The position numbers and the translations under genes are program-made. Source: an uncultured bacterium (GTDB taxonomy: Bacteria > Patescibacteriota > Minisyncoccia > SW-4-49-11). Taken from it: a stretch of DNA of 8,616 nucleotides. Position 1 is the first letter of the stretch. Each line of letters opens with the position of its first letter. The stretch spans positions 1-8,616 of the forward strand of contig CAJXTH010000027.1 in the NCBI GenBank assembly GCA_913060955.1, in the 5' to 3' direction. Below, one piece after another: positions 1 through 6,248 of this stretch. The notes beneath the pieces are model-generated. The model did no database searches. It saw only the letters and a program-made list of their open reading frames with translations, and was not told the origin of the DNA.

Positions 1-253
1 CAGTGATATCATAGGAACAATTCCCGATTGAGCCAGGACCGACAAGTGTAGGGTTTGATTGAACAATATCTAATACCTCCTCTCGACAATTAATTGCATC
101 TTGTTCCAAAGTCACACGAACACCCTGCACTTCTGCGATATCAACAGTACTCATTCCCAATCCAAACGAAGTAATCACCACACCGAGAGCAACAGTGAGA
201 ACGATAGAAACCGTAAGTATAGAAACGTATCCGTTAGCGAAGTGAGGTGACAT
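1..253 (-). CDS. Prepilin-like protein without Glu5 (GspK/PilX-like), 3' end missing
   Basis: The minus-strand frame from ATG at 253 stays open to the left edge, giving 84 residues. A short N-terminus (MSPHFANG) precedes Y9 and a hydrophobic helix at about residues 9-33, which has the layout of a class III signal peptide cut after G8. Position +5 of the putative mature form is Leu, not Glu. That is the known peculiarity of GspK/PilX-type tip subunits. After the helix come an acidic/amphipathic stretch with C56 (NCREEV) and a second cysteine C79 in GNCSYDI, which may form a disulfide. It overlaps the preceding pseudopilin gene by 20 nt, so it belongs to the same operon. It is probably a minor pilus subunit, but with the C-terminus missing the family call is tentative. 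Confidence 0.7.
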   Translation of the reverse strand, partial: MSPHFANGYVSILTVSIVLTVALGVVITSFGLGMSTVDIAEVQGVRVTLEQDAINCREEVLDIVQSNPTLVGPGSIGNCSYDIT

Positions 254-701
254 AGGTTTGTTGATATTGAATACTTGAAAGTGCTGTTCCCGGAGCATAT
301 TCGAGGTTAAACTCTAGAGATGCAATTCCTGGCCCTCCTAAATGATCCACCGAAAACCCCTGAACCGATACCGTAGCGGGAGACAATACGACCGTTCCAA
401 GTGTGGAAGATTCTTGCAATTGTCCTCCCACAACTTGGTAGGTATAGAGAACCCCGCCATCAGTTATCTCGAGGATCGATGACTGAGTTCCAACTGTCGG
501 CGAAACTATTTCTCCTTCTGACATCCGATAGTTCAGATAGTCTTGAAGTGCAATTACCGAGTCATTTACTTCTGAAATGGCAATTGTTTTTTCCCGAGAA
601 GTAATTACCCCAATATACAAGCTTGTTGAGACTCCAATTACGGTCCCAATCAGGGATAGTCCGAGCAGGACTTCTAGTAATGACATTCCGGATCGCATCA
701 T
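234..701 (-). CDS. Minor pseudopilin, GspJ/PilW-like
   Basis: This 155-residue protein begins MMRSG|MSLLEVLL, a class III prepilin signal. The peptidase would cut after G5, leaving M6 as +1 and E10 as the conserved Glu5, followed by a hydrophobic helix to about residue 30. Met at +1 instead of Phe is accepted in some minor pseudopilins. The rest is a beta-rich soluble domain (VLYTYQVVGGQ, ASLEFNLEYAP) of a size fitting a GspJ/PilW-type minor subunit, though assignment within the group is inferred. Its start ATG overlaps the previous stop as ATGA (698-701), which suggests translational coupling. It would be inserted in the inner membrane, processed, and added to the pilus near the tip. The GspJ versus GspI assignment is uncertain. 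Confidence 0.8.
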   Translation of the reverse strand: MMRSGMSLLEVLLGLSLIGTVIGVSTSLYIGVITSREKTIAISEVNDSVIALQDYLNYRMSEGEIVSPTVGTQSSILEITDGGVLYTYQVVGGQLQESSTLGTVVLSPATVSVQGFSVDHLGGPGIASLEFNLEYAPGTALSSIQYQQTYVTSLR

Positions 702-1495
702 AAGAACAATAAATTAGTATCCTGACTCCCATCATCGTAGTAGGATATCCAGTATAACAACCTTCCAGACATATTGGCGCTGAACCGAAAATCAACTTCA
801 TGTGTCCCGGTAATACTTGAATCATTAATGTCCAGGAACGTTCCAGAGGATCGGTTTCCTGCCCATACCGCTGGAGTATCGAATCGTACCTGCCGAATAT
901 TGCGCCCAAAACTTCCGAACCAATACACCCGTACAGCCACTAATTCAATCGCACAGCCAGAATTGGTATTTGTATACTCAATCCCCTCAAGCCAGCGGTT
1001 ACCATTCGATAAACTTACATTCGTGGTGTTAATATCTATATCCAAACTCGCCAGTCCACAACTGGGCGCAAAAGATGCTTCCCAGTCTTGAAAAATAAGC
1101 TCTGTACTGACTTCTCCCGATCGACCGAGAGAACCACCCCAAGAGACAGTTATCTCTGCTCGTCGTGTTTCTGGATCAATCTGAGTCAAGGTAATTTCTC
1201 GAGTATACTCCCCAATCGTCTCAGAACCCGAACTTAATCCAATACCCGAAGAAAAATCCAATCCATACACTCCGTCGGCATATGACGATACCCCACTAAA
1301 TTTCAATTCATCTAAACTATCGATTGCCTGATTCATATACTCATACCCTTGAGTTCTCTCTGACTGAACTGCCAGTACACGCTGATACTCAACCAAACTC
1401 GAGAATAGCCCCATCGAAATAATCCCTAACAAGCTTATTGCTAGCAAGACCTCTAACAGAGAGAACCCCTTCTGTCTATTACTCCAATAATCCAT
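698..1495 (-). CDS. Large minor pseudopilin with extended C-terminal domain (PilV/GspI-like)
   Basis: A 265-residue protein with the signal RQKG|FSLLEVLL. Cleavage would fall after G10, with F11 as +1 and E15 as Glu5; the hydrophobic helix runs to about residue 32. Residues 33-140 look like the usual pseudopilin alpha-beta part. Residues about 146-265 form a second beta-rich segment with two cysteines (C146 and C181), many Asn/Ser/Thr and an aromatic C-terminus. This segment is longer than typical minor pilins and could be a surface-exposed or adhesive module; that role is inference. It overlaps the upstream pseudopilin by 17 nt and the downstream one by 4 nt (ATGA), so it is translated within the pilus operon. 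Its stop is TGA. Confidence 0.82.
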   Translation of the reverse strand: MDYWSNRQKGFSLLEVLLAISLLGIISMGLFSSLVEYQRVLAVQSERTQGYEYMNQAIDSLDELKFSGVSSYADGVYGLDFSSGIGLSSGSETIGEYTREITLTQIDPETRRAEITVSWGGSLGRSGEVSTELIFQDWEASFAPSCGLASLDIDINTTNVSLSNGNRWLEGIEYTNTNSGCAIELVAVRVYWFGSFGRNIRQVRFDTPAVWAGNRSSGTFLDINDSSITGTHEVDFRFSANMSGRLLYWISYYDDGSQDTNLLFL

Positions 1496-1883
1496 ATTGA
1501 TTCACTCCAATTATTGTAGACCCTAAATCGAGCCCATTGTCTGAGGTAAGTCCAGTTCCCTGTTCGAACGTAACCTGATTGATCGGGAAGTCCATAAACG
1601 TAACCTCTTGGACAATATCAAATGACTGATCTCGAGTTGCAAAAGAGTCGCCAAGAAACATCACTATCTGATTTCCTTCCACTCTTACTGACCATTCATC
1701 AGCTTGCTTTCCGGTATAGGCATTGCGACGAGCAGTTCTCAGAAGCGACCGTGCCAACGCCTCAGCGTTCCGCTCCGCATTTTGGGCAATAGCAGATACC
1801 ATAACCGGCATAGAAAACCCAGCCAAAATCCCAACCATACTGATAACCAACAATACCTCCAACAAAGTAAATCCTTTGCTCAT
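1479..1883 (-). CDS. Pseudopilin with GspH/FimT-like features
   Basis: The chosen start is ATG at 1883, which overlaps the PilC stop as ATGA. A longer frame starting at 1955 would place 24 extra residues before the signal peptide and is not credible. The 134-residue product begins MSKG|FTLLEVLLVISMVGILAG, an ideal class III prepilin signal with cleavage after G4, F5 as +1 and E9 as Glu5. A helix with Arg/Ala-rich turns (ARSLLRTARRNAYTGK) is followed by short beta strands (WSVRVEGNQIVMFLGDS), the arrangement seen in GspH/FimT minor subunits. It is short enough to be a core or minor pseudopilin. No other pilin-length protein in the window is an obvious major pilin, so this one could also be the main subunit of a pseudopilus. 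Confidence 0.82.
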   Translation of the reverse strand: MSKGFTLLEVLLVISMVGILAGFSMPVMVSAIAQNAERNAEALARSLLRTARRNAYTGKQADEWSVRVEGNQIVMFLGDSFATRDQSFDIVQEVTFMDFPINQVTFEQGTGLTSDNGLDLGSTIIGVNQYGLLE

Positions 1884-2932
1884 ACGCCTATTCCTTGAAT
1901 TACTGAATACATTGGACCAATCAAGGCATAGGCCAGCACCAAGACAGCTGCCCAAACAATAATGAGAATTACTGGCTCCATAATACTTGGGAGGCGTTTC
2001 ATCAATTCAGACAACCGAGCCTCATATCGATTTCCAATATGGTCGAATGTTTTCGTAAATGATCCCGACCGCTCTGCAAAAACAACCATGGTAACCACCT
2101 CTCGGGGAAACAACTCTCCAAATTCCGGAATACGTTCAGCTGCCTCTCGAATGGAATTTCCCTCTCGAATGAGCTGTTCTTTTTTTCGATACAACTCTCG
2201 ATATCGCTTTAATTGAGTAGTCTCACCCAATAACTGGAGGGAATCAGTTAACGAATATCCAGCCTGTAATAAATTGGACATGGTGTACCCCATTCGGGAA
2301 CATTCGTAATATCTCACAATTGTAGAAATCACAGGAAGTCGTAAGAGTAGCGACTCTCCCCATTGTCTTGTATCCTCTCTCCGAAATAACATCCAATATC
2401 CCACACCACCGGTAGCAATAACGAGTAATAGAACCCACAATCCATATGTTGCAATCCAATTACTCATTGCCACAACAATCCGAGTCTGGAGTGGAAGATC
2501 AACTTCTAACTCGGTAAACACTCCTACCACACGAGGAATTACAAACCAAACAACTAATACACCTAAAATAGCCGTTAACATCAAAATAAACAATGGGTAG
2601 CCAAGTACAGAAAAAACCTTGGAGCGTAGGGCAATATTCTTCTCTTCATTTTGGAGCGCTAACTGTAGGTTTTCCTGAAGTGATCCACTCTCCTCTCCAA
2701 TCCGTAATAACGAAACGACCTCTCGCGAAAATAGGTCCTGTTCTTGAAAAGAACTCCAAATAAAGTCGCCCGACTCAATATTTGTAACAACCCGTCTAAG
2801 CTTCTTTGCAACTTCCTCATCCTGAACCAAATGCGACACTTCAACGATGCACTGTGTCAGAGGCACCCCAGACTCATAAAGGGTACATATATTCTCAAGG
2901 GCATAAAAGGCACTATTCTGTCTGCGAAACAT
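1880..2932 (-). CDS. pilC: Type IV pilus/type II secretion inner-membrane platform protein PilC/GspF
   Basis: A 350-residue polytopic protein with the GspF-family duplication. Each cytoplasmic helical domain carries the signature (I/A)E-x-SGS: GEESGSL at about 79-85 and AERSGSF at about 286-292. Membrane segments are visible at about 112-134, 161-182 and 318-340, the standard topology. In the family, this protein sits in the cytoplasmic membrane, is rotated or pushed by the PilB hexamer and feeds pilins into the growing filament. It overlaps the end of pilB by 20 nt and ends in a TGA that overlaps the ATG of the next pseudopilin. It is slightly shorter than the usual 400 or so residues because the N-terminal extension before the first domain is reduced. 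Confidence 0.95.
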   Translation of the reverse strand: MFRRQNSAFYALENICTLYESGVPLTQCIVEVSHLVQDEEVAKKLRRVVTNIESGDFIWSSFQEQDLFSREVVSLLRIGEESGSLQENLQLALQNEEKNIALRSKVFSVLGYPLFILMLTAILGVLVVWFVIPRVVGVFTELEVDLPLQTRIVVAMSNWIATYGLWVLLLVIATGGVGYWMLFRREDTRQWGESLLLRLPVISTIVRYYECSRMGYTMSNLLQAGYSLTDSLQLLGETTQLKRYRELYRKKEQLIREGNSIREAAERIPEFGELFPREVVTMVVFAERSGSFTKTFDHIGNRYEARLSELMKRLPSIMEPVILIIVWAAVLVLAYALIGPMYSVIQGIGV

Positions 2933-4589
2933 GGTGTTTCTCGTTAATCTGTTTTGGAGGTTTCACGACACGCAATAGTTCCTCAAACGTGGTAACTCCC
3001 TCAATTACCTTAGAGATCCCATCCTCGAACATCGACTCACCCAAATACTTTTCTGAAATATACATACCTCGAGAGACATCCTCAGTAAGTTGTGCTTGGA
3101 CTTCTGGAGTAACTTCTAATACTTCGAAGACAGCTGTCCGCCCCTTGTACCCAGAATACCCACACTCTTGACACCCTTTTCCATAAAATAAACTCATTGA
3201 ATCTTTTGTGAGATACTGATCCAGAGCAGGAATCGATGCAATGAGTTCTGATCGAGTAACCTGCTTACTCACTCGACATGCATCACAAATTTTTCGCACC
3301 AATCGCTGAGCAATAATCAAATCTACCGTAGTCCCCAACAAGTACTGCTCTACACCGAGATCATGAAGCCGAGGTAACGTAGCCCGCGCATCATTTGCAT
3401 GGAATGTAGAAAGAACTAAATGCCCGGTCATAGAAGCATTCGTTGCAATTTCTGCCGTCTGCTGGTCTCGGATTTCTCCCACCAAAATCACATCCGGATC
3501 TTGCCGAACAATAGAGCGAAGAGCTTTGGGAAACGTTATATCCTTCTGAATATTTACCTGAATTTGACTCACTCGCGGAATCCGATATTCAACCGGATCT
3601 TCAATGGTCATAATATTCACTTCCGGTCGAATCAGTTCTCGAATAGCAGCATACAAGGTAGTTGTTTTTCCAGAACCAGTTGGACCACTCACCAAAATCA
3701 TTCCAAATGGATTGGACAACACCCTCCGTACGGTTACAAGTGCTTTTTCTGAAAGTCCAAGCCCCTCCAAAGATAGCTGAGACACATACTGCCGCAATAT
3801 TCTAATAGCAATTTTTTCCCCACCAATAATAGGAACAATCGATATACGCATATCGATAGCCACCCCTGTTTTGGACTGGTATCGTATCGCCCCATCTTGA
3901 GTCTCATAATGTTCGTCCAACCGAAGGCTCGCCAGAACCTTGAGTCTATTCACAATATTTGGGTAGAACCGAGATGGAATCACACCAATCTCCTGGAGAA
4001 CTCCATCTATTCGGAATCGTACCAACACTTCATCATCAAATGGTTCAAAGTGAATATCAGACGCAAATAAGGACAATGCATCTTCAAAGAGTTCATTTAC
4101 GATTTCTGGTACAACCACATCTCCTTTTTGTAAAATTTCTTGCAATCGATCTGAAAAAGTATTCCGATACACAAAATATTGTTTTTGAACGTCCTCCTGC
4201 AAAGAGTACCCCAATCGAATTTCTTTGGAAGGGAAAATATCTGCAATCACCTCTAGGTCTACCCCCTCAGGATCATAACTTGATATTAAAACTGATCTAT
4301 CTGATTCCTCGACCAAAACCACCTTCTGTCGGTATGCTATTTCCCATGGTAAGCGCGTAACCAAACTTGGCTCTGGAGGACATGAATTTAAATCAACATA
4401 CGGAATTGAGTAAAACTCAGAAATAGCCTGACCGAGTAGGTCTGGAGTCATACTCCCGGTCAAAACCAAATGCTCCGCCACATCATCAAACGTGACAAGT
4501 TGTTCGAAATCCAGAGCATCAAACTCATCCGAACTTAAGTAATGCTGATTTACTAACAGCTCAGCTAACTGCTTTCCTGATATCTTCAT
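2913..4589 (-). CDS. pilB: Type IV pilus assembly ATPase PilB (GspE family)
   Basis: A 558-residue secretion/pilus-extension ATPase. An N-terminal GspE_N/MshEN-like region (about 30-140) is followed by the N2 domain with the typical ASDIHFEP at 176-183. The ATPase core follows: Walker A GPTGSGKTT at 302-310, Asp box IMTIEDPVEYR at 326-336, Walker B with DVILVGEIRD ending at 375, and His box at 382-400 (MTGHLVLSTFHAND). A four-cysteine zinc motif is present (C435-x2-C438 and C473-x2-C476), which is typical of PilB/GspE and absent from PilT retraction ATPases. It hydrolyses ATP as a cytoplasmic hexamer to power PilC. It starts 17 nt after the response regulator and overlaps pilC. The start is supported by spacing, with only a weak Shine-Dalgarno. 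All catalytic motifs are intact. Confidence 0.97.
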   Translation of the reverse strand: MKISGKQLAELLVNQHYLSSDEFDALDFEQLVTFDDVAEHLVLTGSMTPDLLGQAISEFYSIPYVDLNSCPPEPSLVTRLPWEIAYRQKVVLVEESDRSVLISSYDPEGVDLEVIADIFPSKEIRLGYSLQEDVQKQYFVYRNTFSDRLQEILQKGDVVVPEIVNELFEDALSLFASDIHFEPFDDEVLVRFRIDGVLQEIGVIPSRFYPNIVNRLKVLASLRLDEHYETQDGAIRYQSKTGVAIDMRISIVPIIGGEKIAIRILRQYVSQLSLEGLGLSEKALVTVRRVLSNPFGMILVSGPTGSGKTTTLYAAIRELIRPEVNIMTIEDPVEYRIPRVSQIQVNIQKDITFPKALRSIVRQDPDVILVGEIRDQQTAEIATNASMTGHLVLSTFHANDARATLPRLHDLGVEQYLLGTTVDLIIAQRLVRKICDACRVSKQVTRSELIASIPALDQYLTKDSMSLFYGKGCQECGYSGYKGRTAVFEVLEVTPEVQAQLTEDVSRGMYISEKYLGESMFEDGISKVIEGVTTFEELLRVVKPPKQINEKHHVSQTE

Positions 4590-4606
4590 AGAGAATGTTT
4601 ACCTAA

Positions 4607-4975
4607 TTATTCAGGGGTTACCATTTCTACTATTCGACCAACAATATCATTCAGAGGAGTGGTAGCCTTTACCAGATAATCTGTGGCGCCCAAAGCTTTC
4701 ACACGAGAAATATCTTCCGGTTGACTCAAATTTGATAAAATCAAAACCGGAACGGAGCTCGACTCTACATTCCGGATATGCTCTAATATTTGAAATCCAT
4801 CCACATAGGGAAGCATCAAGTCTAATACCACAAGCTGAAAGCTCGACGAAAATTGTTCTAGAGCGTCTTGACCATCGTTTGCAATCTGCACCTGAAATCC
4901 CTGAGCTTCAAGTTTGAGTCTAAGGGCTTTTGCAAATGGCTTCTCATCTTCACAGATGAGGATGGAGACAGACAT
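4607..4975 (-). CDS. Receiver-only (CheY-like) response regulator
   Basis: A 122-residue protein made of a single receiver domain with no output domain. Visible family residues are the acidic pair E9/D10, the phospho-acceptor D52 in VVLDLMLP, the switch Ser at about 81 in LILSNLS, and the invariant K103 in YLVKAT. It is the first gene of the pilus operon and is followed after 17 nt by pilB. A single-domain regulator is expected to act by protein contact, so PilB or another pilus component is a plausible target; that is inference from position. No histidine kinase lies nearby. A candidate promoter lies just upstream at 5015-5044; no convincing Shine-Dalgarno precedes the ATG. Confidence 0.92.
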   Translation of the reverse strand: MSVSILICEDEKPFAKALRLKLEAQGFQVQIANDGQDALEQFSSSFQLVVLDLMLPYVDGFQILEHIRNVESSSVPVLILSNLSQPEDISRVKALGATDYLVKATTPLNDIVGRIVEMVTPE

Positions 4976-5014
4976 GATGGTGTTGTTATTTTTGTATTAC
5001 CTTATTTATAGGAT

Positions 5015-5044
5015 ATCATACTCTTACAATCGAGTTATCCACAA
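5015..5044 (-). promoter_or_regulatory. Candidate sigma70-type promoter of the pilus operon
   Basis: Reading the minus strand, TTGTGG (-35, 5044-5039) and TATGAT (-10, 5020-5015) are separated by 18 bp. Transcription would begin near 5008, about 33 nt before the response regulator ATG. The -35 lies inside the exact DnaA-box 9-mer at 5035-5043. The -35 match is modest, so this is a candidate only. Confidence 0.4.
5035..5043 (+). promoter_or_regulatory. Exact DnaA-box 9-mer
   Basis: TTATCCACA matches the classical high-affinity DnaA box at all nine bases. Nearby looser relatives in the same AT-rich gap include TTATACATA and TTATCTATA, each with two differences. One exact box can occur by chance. 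It may be a DnaA-controlled promoter element, since it overlaps the candidate -35 of the pilus operon, or part of a small cluster. No dnaA or dnaN gene is in the window. Confidence 0.35.
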
Positions 5045-5175
5045 AATAACTTTTATCCTCTCTACGGCTTATACATACAGTAAAGTCACAAATAATATAC
5101 CCTTATCTATATTCTATCATGTACCTCTTCTACTTTTTATCCGTGTGGTAAGAATCGGGGGAAGGACTCTGATTA

Positions 5176-5194
5176 GTGGACCGTACTGGGATCG
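5176..5194 (-). repeat. 19-bp duplicate of the tRNA-Ala 3' end (candidate att-like site)
   Basis: This 19-mer (GTGGACCGTACTGGGATCG) is identical to 5367-5385. It covers the last 18 nt of the tRNA-Ala gene (part of the T arm, the acceptor strand and the discriminator base) plus one flanking base. The two copies are direct repeats 191 bp apart and diverge at once on both sides. This is the geometry left when an element integrates at a tRNA 3' end, or when a tRNA fragment is duplicated. Confidence 0.6.
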
Positions 5195-5330
5195 CCTTCA
5201 GTCAAATCTCTGACGAGATTTGCTTCAGGCCGGACTCGCGGTGTTCGCCTGCTCGCTTCGCTCACAACTCACACATCGCTCCGTCTTCGATCCCCGCCGG
5301 AAGCCAATCAACTTGGCTTCCTACGGACTC
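5195..5330. repeat. GC-rich island with inverted repeats between the tRNA-end copies
   Basis: This stretch is visibly richer in GC than its flanks and contains no credible gene. It holds two perfect hairpins: CAAATCTC/GAGATTTG (5203-5210 and 5215-5222, loop TGAC) and GGAAGCCAA/TTGGCTTCC (5299-5307 and 5313-5321, loop TCAAC). CGGACTC occurs twice, at 5231 and 5324. The composition and dyad content suggest a dispersed non-coding repeat or element remnant rather than ordinary intergenic DNA. Whether it recurs in the genome cannot be seen here. Confidence 0.45.
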
Positions 5331-5356
5331 ACAAACAAAAACACCCCTTCCGGGGT
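5331..5356 (-). terminator. Intrinsic terminator of tRNA-Ala
   Basis: On the minus strand the stem ACCCC/GGGGT (5356-5352 with 5347-5343, loop GGAA) is followed by GTTTTTGTTTG. It begins 11 bp past the tRNA 3' end, as expected for a short monocistronic tRNA transcript. The plus strand also has a T-rich tail (ATTTTTATTT), so it could act in both directions. Confidence 0.75.
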
Positions 5357-5367
5357 ATTTTTATTTG

Positions 5368-5440
5368 TGGACCGTACTGGGATCGAACCAGCGACCTCAC
5401 CCATGCCATGGGTGCGCGCTACCAACTGCGCCAACGGCCC
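5368..5440 (-). tRNA. tRNA-Ala, anticodon GGC
   Basis: The 73-nt minus-strand gene folds as a standard cloverleaf. The acceptor stem GGGCCGT pairs with ACGGTCC with one G-U pair. The D arm has stem GCGC/GCGC, the anticodon stem is CACCC/GGGTG with loop ATGGCAT (anticodon GGC), and the T arm is GCTGG-TTCGATC-CCAGT (outermost pair a wobble). The discriminator is A. CCA is not encoded, since the gene is followed by CAAATAA, so CCA would be added by the nucleotidyltransferase. GGC reads alanine codons GCC and GCU. It has its own promoter and terminator, and its last 18 nt are duplicated at 5176-5194. Confidence 0.95.
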
Positions 5441-5453
5441 GTTTTGCATTGCT

Positions 5454-5482
5454 ATTGTAGCCTATTTTCTCCCCTCTTTCAA
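5454..5482 (-). promoter_or_regulatory. Sigma70-type promoter of tRNA-Ala
   Basis: On the minus strand TTGAAA (5482-5477) and TACAAT (5459-5454) are separated by exactly 17 bp. Each hexamer differs from consensus at one base. The predicted start at about 5447 is only a few bases before the tRNA 5' end at 5440. Confidence 0.8.
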
Positions 5483-5492
5483 GAGAAATGAA

Positions 5493-5522
5493 AAGGACGT
5501 AAATCAGTTGATCTACGCCCTT
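5493..5522 (-). terminator. Hairpin terminator after the cupin-like gene
   Basis: A long hairpin made of AAGG/CCTT, CGTA/TACG and ATCA/TGAT stacks with two A-C mismatches and a 2-nt loop. It starts 5 bp past the TGA of the minus-strand gene, with CTTTTC on that side and CTTTTTC on the plus side. It separates the gene from the tRNA promoter; strength in either direction is unproven. Confidence 0.55.
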
Positions 5523-5527
5523 CTTTT

Positions 5528-6142
5528 TCAAAAAACATCCGGTAAGAGATGTTCAACTTCTTTCCATGATCTAAAGGGTTTATCGTAAGATTGGTCTTGC
5601 GACATGTCCCAAATAGATCGGTCTGACAAAACAATCTTCCACTCCTCCGGGTCTTTTCTGGGACCGTTTTGGAATAAAGACATTGAAAACGGACCCTTTA
5701 ATCGCTCTACTCGATGCAAAATTTCATAGTCTGATTGTAGAAAATTGAAGGCAACTTCATTTCCCGGAAGACGTTCAAACGACTCAGGCTCAATCCCTTT
5801 CAGATACAGATCTTCTCTTTGCCGTTGCTCCACGTAACCATCCCCTGCAAGAATTTTCGCCCACGCCCACTCCACTGGGTGTGAGTGAAGTCCATCTCCG
5901 TCTCCTTGATAAAAAACATGTAGCAACATTTTGCCTGTTGCTTTCGGAGGAAGATAAGGTTGAAGATCAATCCTTAAGAGAAACGGGAGCTGCTCCTCTC
6001 CTTTTAAGATCAATTTTCCGGGGAAATCGGTCAACTCTTCCAACAGGTATTGCGGTCCTCTTTCTTCACACAAGGAATAGAGTTCTTGTCCTAAGTGCAC
6101 CCGGTTTAAGTTTGGTTGTTGTAAAAGTTCTGCAATGTTCAT
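5528..6142 (-). CDS. Cupin-fold (cysteine dioxygenase-like) protein of unknown substrate
   Basis: A 204-residue soluble protein with no signal peptide. The ATG at 6142 is preceded by AAGGAG seven bases upstream, a good ribosome site. The middle reads LHSHPVEWAWAKILAGDGYVEQ (residues 85-106, quoted in part), and H143 follows in ILHRVE before GPFSMSLFQNGP. An HxH pair (H86, H88) on one strand with a Gly-rich turn and a later His matches the metal-binding pattern of cupins and cysteine-dioxygenase-like enzymes, so a metal-dependent dioxygenase or metal-binding sensor role is possible. The usual cupin Glu is less clear. The substrate cannot be read from the sequence. It is monocistronic, ends with TGA and is followed by a hairpin. 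It could also be an uncharacterised family outside cupins. Confidence 0.6.
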   Translation of the reverse strand: MNIAELLQQPNLNRVHLGQELYSLCEERGPQYLLEELTDFPGKLILKGEEQLPFLLRIDLQPYLPPKATGKMLLHVFYQGDGDGLHSHPVEWAWAKILAGDGYVEQRQREDLYLKGIEPESFERLPGNEVAFNFLQSDYEILHRVERLKGPFSMSLFQNGPRKDPEEWKIVLSDRSIWDMSQDQSYDKPFRSWKEVEHLLPDVF

Positions 6143-6212
6143 TCCTCGTCTCCTTGAGACTCGCTACACCCTCAATCTACCACCTCTTTATCTTCTAGGC
6201 AAGTCAAATCCT

Positions 6213-6232
6213 TGGTATAATACACCTATAAT
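6213..6232 (+). promoter_or_regulatory. Extended -10 promoter of the LiaF-like gene
   Basis: TGGTATAAT at 6213-6221 is a perfect extended -10 element (TGn plus TATAAT), with no clear -35. A second TATAAT lies at 6227-6232. If the second is used, transcription would begin about 9 bases before the ATG at 6249. Together with the lack of a Shine-Dalgarno, this suggests a very short or leaderless mRNA. Confidence 0.65.
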
Positions 6233-6248
6233 CATTTATACCTTGAAT

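Larger units (their letters stand above)
4976..5175. other. AT-rich intergenic gap upstream of the pilus operon
   Basis: About 200 bp with no convincing gene. It holds the candidate operon promoter and the DnaA-box 9-mer in its left half. In the right half (about 5050-5175) I see only AT-rich sequence ending in a purine-rich patch (GGGGGAAGGACTC). The plus-strand open frame across it has no ribosome binding site and no protein-like character. Confidence 0.6.

Noticed and set aside
1884..1955. Longer start for the GspH-like pseudopilin at 1955
   Set aside because: It would place 24 unrelated residues, read inside pilC, before an otherwise ideal prepilin signal that begins at the ATGA overlap.
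4976..5175. Chromosomal replication origin
   Set aside because: There is only one exact DnaA box, and no dnaA, dnaN or clear unwinding array; it is kept only as a low-interest regulatory site.
5176..5460. Plus-strand frame of 94 residues across the GC-rich island and tRNA
   Set aside because: It runs through the tRNA and hairpins, has no ribosome site and no protein-like pattern.
5220..5588. Plus-strand frame of 122 residues containing VDRTGIEPATSPMPW
   Set aside because: This is the well-known spurious translation across a tRNA gene on the other strand; the tRNA-Ala explains it.
6135..6248. Upstream extension of the LiaF-like gene to 6135
   Set aside because: It would cover the start of the divergent cupin gene and the TATAAT promoter boxes, and the residues do not fit the family.
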